Source: Nevskiaceae bacterium (GTDB lineage Bacteria; Pseudomonadota; Gammaproteobacteria; Steroidobacterales; Steroidobacteraceae). Taken from it: DNA of 7,431 nt. The stretch is from contig JAITMN010000365.1 of the NCBI GenBank assembly GCA_031277355.1, forward strand, positions 1 through 7,431, read 5' to 3'. Within the stretch, counting starts at the first letter, position 1. Each line of letters starts with the position of its first letter. Under the pieces are notes generated by a model, which did no database searches, had not been told where the DNA came from, and was given only the letters and a program-made list of their open reading frames with translations. The position numbers were made by a program, and so were the translations under genes. Below, one piece after another: positions 1 to 7,431 of this stretch.

Positions 1-669
1 AATCTCCCCGCCGTGGTGGATGCGCTGTCGGAGGCGAATGGATTTGCGACAGCCAGCGACATGATCGCCACAGGCGGGGCAACGCTGACCAATCATGTTG
101 GTACGGGTTCTGTCGCCGCCGCGCTGGCGGCGCAAGACTATTCCCATGTCGTGTTGCAAGAGCGCGGAGGAGACTTCGTTTGTGGATGGGGTCCCATGGA
201 GGCATGCGAAAATGCGCGCACATCTCTTGCCACCTTGGTGCGTCTGGCGCAGGAACACGAGGCTGTGCCGATACTGCTTGGAACCTATCAAGGATCGCCC
301 GAATCATCCAAAGCCATCGAAGTAGCCGAATCCCAGGCTGCATCGGAGGCTGGGCTCGACTATGTGCCTGTATCCGAGCGGTTTCGGCAGCTTCGCGAAC
401 TGCACCCCGAGATGACATGGTTCGCGCCAGACGACATGCACCCCGGATCAGACCTCACGCTGCTGGAAGCCATTCTTCTGTTCGAGCGTATTCATGGTGT
501 GCGGCCCGGCAGTTCGGCGTTAGTGGTGTCAGCGCCGATCTATGAATCCATGTCGTATGTGCCGCCCGAAGTTCGTGCCGCTGGCGCGCCGATTGAGCAG
601 TTGGACGTTCCGTCCAGCGCGCAGTATGAGTCGGCGCGTATAGTCGCTGTGCTGGAGAGCTTGAAGTGA
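1..669 (+). CDS. SGNH/GDSL-type hydrolase, C-terminal part (5' end outside window)
   Basis: The frame is open from base 1 and closes with TGA at 667-669, giving 222 residues. The GTG at 13 is not taken as the start, because the preceding codons (NLPA) read naturally into the protein and the family's N-terminal GNS/GDS nucleophile block is missing. Visible features, counted from base 1, are a buried strand HVVLQE (49-54), which corresponds to the central block of SGNH hydrolases, and DDMHPG (144-149), which matches the DxxH catalytic Asp/His block near the C-terminus. Family members are esterases or carbohydrate esterases, sometimes exported; the substrate cannot be told from this fragment. 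A signal peptide, if any, would lie upstream. It ends 46 bases before the next start and shares no visible promoter with it. The fold assignment is fairly secure; the specific function is not known. Confidence 0.7.
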   Translation, partial: NLPAVVDALSEANGFATASDMIATGGATLTNHVGTGSVAAALAAQDYSHVVLQERGGDFVCGWGPMEACENARTSLATLVRLAQEHEAVPILLGTYQGSPESSKAIEVAESQAASEAGLDYVPVSERFRQLRELHPEMTWFAPDDMHPGSDLTLLEAILLFERIHGVRPGSSALVVSAPIYESMSYVPPEVRAAGAPIEQLDVPSSAQYESARIVAVLESLK

Positions 670-715
670 TTTGCGGCGGTGTTGGTCGGCCAACAAAACG
701 GCAGGCTATTTGCCT

Positions 716-2200
716 ATGAGCAGGGCCATGACGGAAATAGAACTCTTGCGGCAAATCGCTTTGGGCGAAGATAGCCGCCACCAGTTCAAGCGCGACGCGA
801 CCAATGTCGATAGCTTGGCTGCTGAACTGGCTGCGTTCTCCAACAGTGGCGGCGGCACGTTGTTTCTCGGCGTGGCCGATGATGGCTCCGTGGCGGGGTT
901 GAGCGCCACCGATGTGCGGCGTTTGAACCAGTTGCTCAGCAATGCCACCTCGCAGCACATTCGTCCGCCGGTGCATCCGTTGACCGAGAACATCCAGGCG
1001 GCCAACGGTATCGTTATGGTGGTGACCGTGCCCGATGGCGTTGCCAAGCCCTATGTCGACACCCAGGGCCGCATCTGGATCAAGCAGGGTGCCGACAAGC
1101 GCCACGTCACGGCGCGAGAAGAAATGCAGCGCATGTTTCAACGCTCTGGGTTGGTGCGCGCCGACGTGGTTCCGGTGGCGGGCACCACGGCGCAGGATGT
1201 GGATGAAAAGGTATTTCGCGCCTACGTCACACGTCGCTATGGGCCGGAAACTATCAGTGGCGAGGCCACGCTCGATCAAGTGCTGCACAACATTGGCTTG
1301 GGCGACGGGCGCGAGCTGAATCTGTCCGGGGTCATGCTGTTCGGTCGCAATCCCTCGCGCTGGTGCCCGGCGTTCATGATCAAAGCCGTGGCGTTTCCTG
1401 GCACGGTGATCTGGGACACGCGCTATCTCGACAGCGAAGATATCACCGGCACGCTGACCGAGCAGTTCAAGGGTGCGTTCGCCTTTCTCAAGCGCAACCT
1501 GCACCACGTACAGCGGGGGCGCGGCTTCAACACGGTGGGCGAACTGGAGATTCCCGAAGGCGCGCTCGAAGAACTTCTGGTGAACGCGCTGGTTCACCGC
1601 GACTACTTCACCAGTGCCTCCATCCGCATCCTGATATTTGCCGACCGCGTGGAGATCATCAGCCCCGGCCACCTGCCCGACAGTTTGAGCGTGGAGCAGA
1701 TGCGCCAGGGCAAGACCAATCGGCGCAACCCGACGCTGACCGAGCATGCTTTCAAAGTGTTGCCCTATCGGGGTGTGGGCAGCGGTATTCCGCGTGCCTT
1801 GGAAGAATGGCCGAGTATCGAACTCATCGACGACGTGCGGGGCAACCAGTTCACCGCGTTGGTGCGGCGGCCAAAACCGGAATGGGAGGGGGGCACCGGA
1901 GAACTCACCCCCGAAGTCACAGGGCAAGTCACAGGGCAAGTCACAGGGCAAGTCACAGGGCAAGTCGTGGCGCTGCTCCTGGCCATGGACGAAGGCGACT
2001 GGCGCCGCAAGGATTTGATGGGAAAGTTGGGGCTCAAAGGCCGCGACAATTTCGAAAAACTGTATTTGATGCCAGCGCTGGAGCGCGGCCTGATCGAAAT
2101 GACCATCCCCGGTAAACCCCGCAGCCGCTTGCAAAAGTACCGGCTGACGGAGGCGGGTCAGCGACTGTTGCAGCAATTTGCGCAGCGCGGCCGAAGTTAA
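716..2200 (+). CDS. AlbA_2 (Schlafen-type) domain ATP-binding protein with winged-helix C-terminus
   Basis: Predicted 494-residue cytoplasmic protein of the family often labelled 'ATP-binding protein' or 'RecG-like transcriptional regulator'. Residues about 5-130 form the AlbA_2 domain: HQFKRD (22-27) and SGGGTLFLGV (44-53) are its usual motifs. Residues about 280-390 look like a GHKL-type ATPase (HATPase_c_4): ELLVNALVHRDY (286-297) is the N-box, RVEIISPGHLP (311-321) the G1 region and GVGSGIPRA (353-361) the G2 region. A VTGQ repeat linker (401-416) leads into a winged-helix-like C-terminus (about 417-490). Family roles are poorly defined; regulation and phage-defence or toxin-linked contexts have been described, and nothing here decides between them. 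ATG 716 has an AGG 10 bases upstream. ATG 728 (MTEIELL) matches usual family starts but lacks a well-placed ribosome site, so either is possible. The TTG at 671 adds 15 residues that do not look like family sequence. Confidence 0.85.
   Translation: MSRAMTEIELLRQIALGEDSRHQFKRDATNVDSLAAELAAFSNSGGGTLFLGVADDGSVAGLSATDVRRLNQLLSNATSQHIRPPVHPLTENIQAANGIVMVVTVPDGVAKPYVDTQGRIWIKQGADKRHVTAREEMQRMFQRSGLVRADVVPVAGTTAQDVDEKVFRAYVTRRYGPETISGEATLDQVLHNIGLGDGRELNLSGVMLFGRNPSRWCPAFMIKAVAFPGTVIWDTRYLDSEDITGTLTEQFKGAFAFLKRNLHHVQRGRGFNTVGELEIPEGALEELLVNALVHRDYFTSASIRILIFADRVEIISPGHLPDSLSVEQMRQGKTNRRNPTLTEHAFKVLPYRGVGSGIPRALEEWPSIELIDDVRGNQFTALVRRPKPEWEGGTGELTPEVTGQVTGQVTGQVTGQVVALLLAMDEGDWRRKDLMGKLGLKGRDNFEKLYLMPALERGLIEMTIPGKPRSRLQKYRLTEAGQRLLQQFAQRGRS
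1914..1966 (+). repeat. 12-bp in-frame tandem repeat, 4.4 copies
   Basis: The unit AAGTCACAGGGC is repeated exactly four times (1914, 1926, 1938, 1950) and followed by a partial AAGTC. It encodes VTGQ x4 (residues 401-416 of the ATP-binding protein) between the GHKL-like ATPase and the winged helix. The copies are identical at DNA level, so they arose recently or are homogenised by slippage. A 12-bp unit keeps the frame when copies are gained or lost. Confidence 0.97.
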
Positions 2201-2210
2201 GGGTTTAGCT

Positions 2211-2240
2211 TTGCAGCATATCCGCCGGCAGCGCTAATCT
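2211..2240 (+). promoter_or_regulatory. candidate promoter of gloA, possibly leaderless
   Basis: TTGCAG (2211-2216) and TAATCT (2235-2240) are separated by 18 bp. The -10 keeps the three most conserved positions (T1, A2, T6); the -35 keeps only TTG. Transcription would start near 2246-2248, at or next to the gloA ATG (2248). That fits the absence of a Shine-Dalgarno before gloA. Weak by consensus score; supported mainly by position. Confidence 0.4.
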
Positions 2241-2247
2241 ACCGCAA

Positions 2248-2637
2248 ATGAAATTCCTCCATACGATGCTCAGGGTCGGGGACATGCAGCGCTCCGTGGA
2301 TTTCTACACGCGGATAATCGGCATGCGCGTGCTGCGCACCACCGATATGCCGGCGCAGAAATACACCCTCACCTTTCTCGGGTTCGGCAACGGTAATGCC
2401 GATGGTTCGGCCGAGTTGGAGCTGACCTACAACTACGGCGTTTCGTCCTACGACATGGGCGGGGCCTTTGGGCACATTGCCCTGGGCGTGCCCGACGCGG
2501 CTGCGGCCTGCGAGCGCATACGCGCGGCGGGCGGCAAGGTGATCCGCGAGGCCGGTCCGGTGCAGGGCGGCACCACCGTCATCGCCTTCATTCAAGACCC
2601 GGATGGCTACAAGATCGAATTGATTCAGAAATCTTGA
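2248..2637 (+). CDS. gloA: lactoylglutathione lyase (glyoxalase I), Ni-type
   Basis: 129-residue cytoplasmic enzyme that isomerises the hemithioacetal of methylglyoxal and glutathione to S-lactoylglutathione, the first step of the glyoxalase detoxification pathway. It is the short bacterial form and aligns along its whole length with E. coli GloA as I remember it: [17 protein letters not shown] at the N-terminus, ELTYNYG in the middle, and [19 protein letters not shown] at the C-terminus. The four metal ligands are present as His5, Glu58, His76 and Glu124. The long insertions typical of Zn-type (eukaryote or Pseudomonas GloA3-like) enzymes are absent, so Ni or Co dependence is expected. The ATG at 2248 gives the family's usual start, although no Shine-Dalgarno precedes it; a leaderless transcript would explain that. 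The stop codon overlaps the ribosome site of the dehydrogenase downstream, so the two genes are probably co-transcribed. Confidence 0.95.
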   Translation: MKFLHTMLRVGDMQRSVDFYTRIIGMRVLRTTDMPAQKYTLTFLGFGNGNADGSAELELTYNYGVSSYDMGGAFGHIALGVPDAAAACERIRAAGGKVIREAGPVQGGTTVIAFIQDPDGYKIELIQKS

Positions 2638-2643
2638 GGGGGG
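2636..2643 (+). promoter_or_regulatory. Shine-Dalgarno that fixes the GTG start of the PQQ dehydrogenase
   Basis: The purine run GAGGGGGG begins inside the gloA TGA stop (2635-2637) and ends 5 bases before GTG 2649. It selects GTG 2649 over the in-frame TTG at 2634, which lies upstream of it. The overlap with the gloA stop suggests translational coupling. Confidence 0.75.
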
Positions 2644-2648
2644 TTGCC

Positions 2649-6327
<3,679 letters not shown>

Positions 6328-6349
6328 TCCACTCTTCATAAAGAGCGGA
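6328..6349 (+). promoter_or_regulatory. small hairpin covering the likely globin ribosome site
   Basis: CTCTT (6332-6336) pairs with AAGAG (6341-6345) around a CATA loop. After an A/C mismatch, TCC (6328-6330) pairs with GGA (6347-6349). GGA is the best Shine-Dalgarno candidate for ATG 6358. The stem starts directly after the demethylase stop, so a terminating ribosome would open it. It has no T-run and is not itself a terminator. Confidence 0.45.
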
Positions 6350-6357
6350 CACTTCTG

Positions 6358-6786
6358 ATGTCTGAGAACAAGGGGCAGGCGGAGACGCCTGCCCTTTTTC
6401 ATTTGATCGGCGGGCAGGCCACTGTGGATGCGATGGTCGATCGGTTTTATGACCGCATGGATGCGTTGCCGGAAGCGCGCGGCATACGCGCGTTGCACGC
6501 GGCGGATTTGGGCGCGATACGCGAGGTGCTGAAGAAATACTTTGCGGAGTGGCTGGGTGGCCCGAAGCGTTACAGCAGTGAGCGCGGTCACCCGATGCTG
6601 CGGGCGCGGCACTTGCCGTTTCCGATAGGCATTGCCGAGCGCGATGCGTGGCTGCTGTGCATGAACGGCGCGCTCGATGAAACGATTGCCGATGCACAGG
6701 TGCGCGAGCACATTCGCGCAGCGATCACGCCGCTGGCGGATTGGATGAGGAACAAGAAGGGGGAGGCGCCGCCGGGGCAGGGGTGA
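6358..6786 (+). CDS. group II truncated haemoglobin (trHbII/TrHbO type)
   Basis: 142-residue cytoplasmic haem protein of the 2-on-2 globin family. Roles proposed for the family include O2, NO or peroxide handling and electron transfer; none is established here. LIGG (16-19) opens the fold and RFYDRMD (29-35) carries the likely B10 Tyr31. His47 sits near CD1. LRARHLPFPIG (81-91) contains the proximal His85, and ERDAWL (94-99) gives Trp98 at G8, the group II hallmark. Length is normal for the family. ATG 6358 is the only good start, since LIGG must be included. However, codons 5-14 lie in a strong intrinsic terminator, so expression must depend on read-through or on a promoter hidden in the demethylase gene. 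It lies 30 bp after the demethylase on the same strand and converges with the lyase gene 9 bp downstream. The last nine residues (KGEAPPGQG) look like a disordered tail. Confidence 0.93.
   Translation: MSENKGQAETPALFHLIGGQATVDAMVDRFYDRMDALPEARGIRALHAADLGAIREVLKKYFAEWLGGPKRYSSERGHPMLRARHLPFPIGIAERDAWLLCMNGALDETIADAQVREHIRAAITPLADWMRNKKGEAPPGQG
6372..6399 (+). terminator. intrinsic (Rho-independent) terminator, inside the globin reading frame
   Basis: GGGCAGGCG (6373-6381) pairs perfectly with CGCCTGCCC (6386-6394) around a GAGA tetraloop, followed by TTTTT (6395-6399). G6372 and A6370-6371 can extend the stem with the T-run. It lies 45 bp after the demethylase stop, a normal distance for its terminator, but also within codons 5-14 of the globin. 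Confidence 0.88.
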
Positions 6787-6795
6787 GCTTTGCGC

Positions 6796-7431
6796 TTATC
6801 TGCCGGGCAGCACCGATTTCACAATCGACGCATCCAGCGCTTCATAGTCACTGTAACCAATCGTGCGATACAGCTCTTCGCGCGTTTGCATTTGCGCAAG
6901 CAGCGATTCGGCGCTGCCTTTTGCGCGCAGCGTTTCATAAAGCTGCTGCTGAGCCTTCGCCGCCACGCGCAGACTGCTCACCGGCCAGATCATCATGGCG
7001 TAACCCATGTCTTGAAACTGCGCGGCGGTGAAGAACGGCGTGCGGCCGAATTCGGTCATGTTCGCCAGCAGCGGCGCGCACACACGCTGCGCGAACTCGC
7101 GGAACATGGCTTCACTGGTCAGCGCTTCGGGAAAGATGGCGTCCGCGCCGGCGGCAAGATAACGCTGCGCGCGGGCTACCGCGCCGTCCAGACCTTCGCT
7201 GGCCGCCGCATCGGTGCGCGCGATGATGTAGAGATGACGCCGCGCGGTTGCGGCGGCGGCGATCTTTGCCGCCATGTCGTCCACCGGAATCAGCCGCTTG
7301 TCGTTCAGGTGCCCGCACTTCTTCGGCAACACCTGATCTTCGATATGCACCGCCGCTGCGCCGGCATCCTCGAAGCTGCGCACCATATGCATCACGTTCA
7401 GCGCTTCGCCGTAGCCGGTGTCGCCATCCAC
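6796..7431 (-). CDS. isocitrate lyase/PEP mutase superfamily lyase, methylisocitrate lyase-like (5' end outside window)
   Basis: 211 residues of the C-terminal part are present. The frame is open at 7431 and stops at the TAA complementary to 6796-6798; the GTG at the window edge encodes an internal Val. The TIM-barrel lyase motifs are visible, numbering from that Val: DGDTGYG (2-8) binds Mg and substrate, and PKKCGH (36-41) carries the catalytic Cys39. IARTDA, AGADAIFPEA, LLANMTEFG and MQTREELY follow in the order found in PrpB. PrpB splits 2-methylisocitrate into pyruvate and succinate in the methylcitrate cycle for propionate. After CGH this protein reads LNDKRLIP, whereas E. coli PrpB has RPNK and isocitrate lyase has LGGK. 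It may therefore belong to a sister subfamily with another 2-substituted malate or isocitrate as substrate. About 70-80 N-terminal residues are missing from view. It converges on the globin gene with a 9-bp gap; no shared terminator is visible there. Confidence 0.85.
   Translation of the reverse strand: MDGDTGYGEALNVMHMVRSFEDAGAAAVHIEDQVLPKKCGHLNDKRLIPVDDMAAKIAAAATARRHLYIIARTDAAASEGLDGAVARAQRYLAAGADAIFPEALTSEAMFREFAQRVCAPLLANMTEFGRTPFFTAAQFQDMGYAMMIWPVSSLRVAAKAQQQLYETLRAKGSAESLLAQMQTREELYRTIGYSDYEALDASIVKSVLPGR

Noticed and set aside
671..715. TTG 671 as start of the ATP-binding protein
   Set aside because: The extra 15 residues resemble nothing in the family, and ATG 716 and ATG 728 are better placed against the AlbA_2 domain.
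455..2176. 573-codon open frame on the minus strand, including a DLPC repeat
   Set aside because: It lies antisense to the well-supported AlbA_2 protein, has no recognisable domain, and its repeat is only the reverse reading of the VTGQ repeat. Long antisense frames are expected with this codon bias.
2634..2648. TTG 2634 as start of the PQQ dehydrogenase
   Set aside because: It overlaps the gloA stop and lies upstream of the strong GAGGGG ribosome site, which points to GTG 2649.
6775..6815. Possible shared terminator between the globin and the converging lyase gene
   Set aside because: GGCAG and CTGCC can pair across the gap, but the loop is about 20 bases and no T-run follows on either strand.

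Overview
The window is GC-rich, densely coded DNA with codon use typical of Pseudomonadota (beta- or gammaproteobacteria would fit; a sphingomonad-like alphaproteobacterium is not excluded). Long open frames on the antisense strand are shadows of this codon bias. There are seven supported protein genes. The first is cut at its 5' end by the window edge, and the last, on the minus strand, is also cut at its 5' end by the window edge. No RNA genes, insertion sequences, CRISPR arrays or origins were seen.

Region 1 (1-2200) looks accessory. It holds the C-terminal part of an SGNH-type hydrolase, then an AlbA_2/Schlafen-type predicted ATP-binding protein with a winged-helix C-terminus. That protein carries a perfect in-frame 12-bp tandem repeat (VTGQ x4).

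Region 2 (about 2211-4841) is a two-gene unit. A Ni-type glyoxalase I (gloA), possibly made from a leaderless mRNA, is followed by a lipid-anchored PQQ alcohol dehydrogenase with a C-terminal cytochrome c domain. The dehydrogenase start is a GTG whose Shine-Dalgarno sequence overlaps the gloA stop. Its active site reads WDYD, and the Asp two residues after the catalytic Asp is the known signature of lanthanide-using PQQ dehydrogenases.

Region 3 (about 4858-6786) begins with an extended -10 promoter and a tetrahydrofolate-dependent O-demethylase of the LigM/DesA family (vanillate/syringate type), with the family's active-site Tyr, His and Arg positions intact. It is followed by a group II truncated haemoglobin. 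A near-perfect intrinsic terminator lies inside the first 14 codons of the globin, and a small hairpin before the globin start pairs with its likely Shine-Dalgarno. This suggests an attenuator or coupling switch between the two genes.

Region 4 (6796-7431, minus strand) is a converging isocitrate lyase/PEP mutase superfamily lyase resembling methylisocitrate lyase.

The combined picture is inference: genes 2-3 look like a locus for methoxylated aromatic compounds, with an aryl-methyl-ether demethylase, a periplasm-facing alcohol dehydrogenase and aldehyde detoxification. The PrpB-like lyase may serve C3/C4 acid metabolism. The most notable items are the terminator within the globin gene, the lanthanide-type signature in a lipoprotein quinohemoprotein, and the LigM-like gene next to it.
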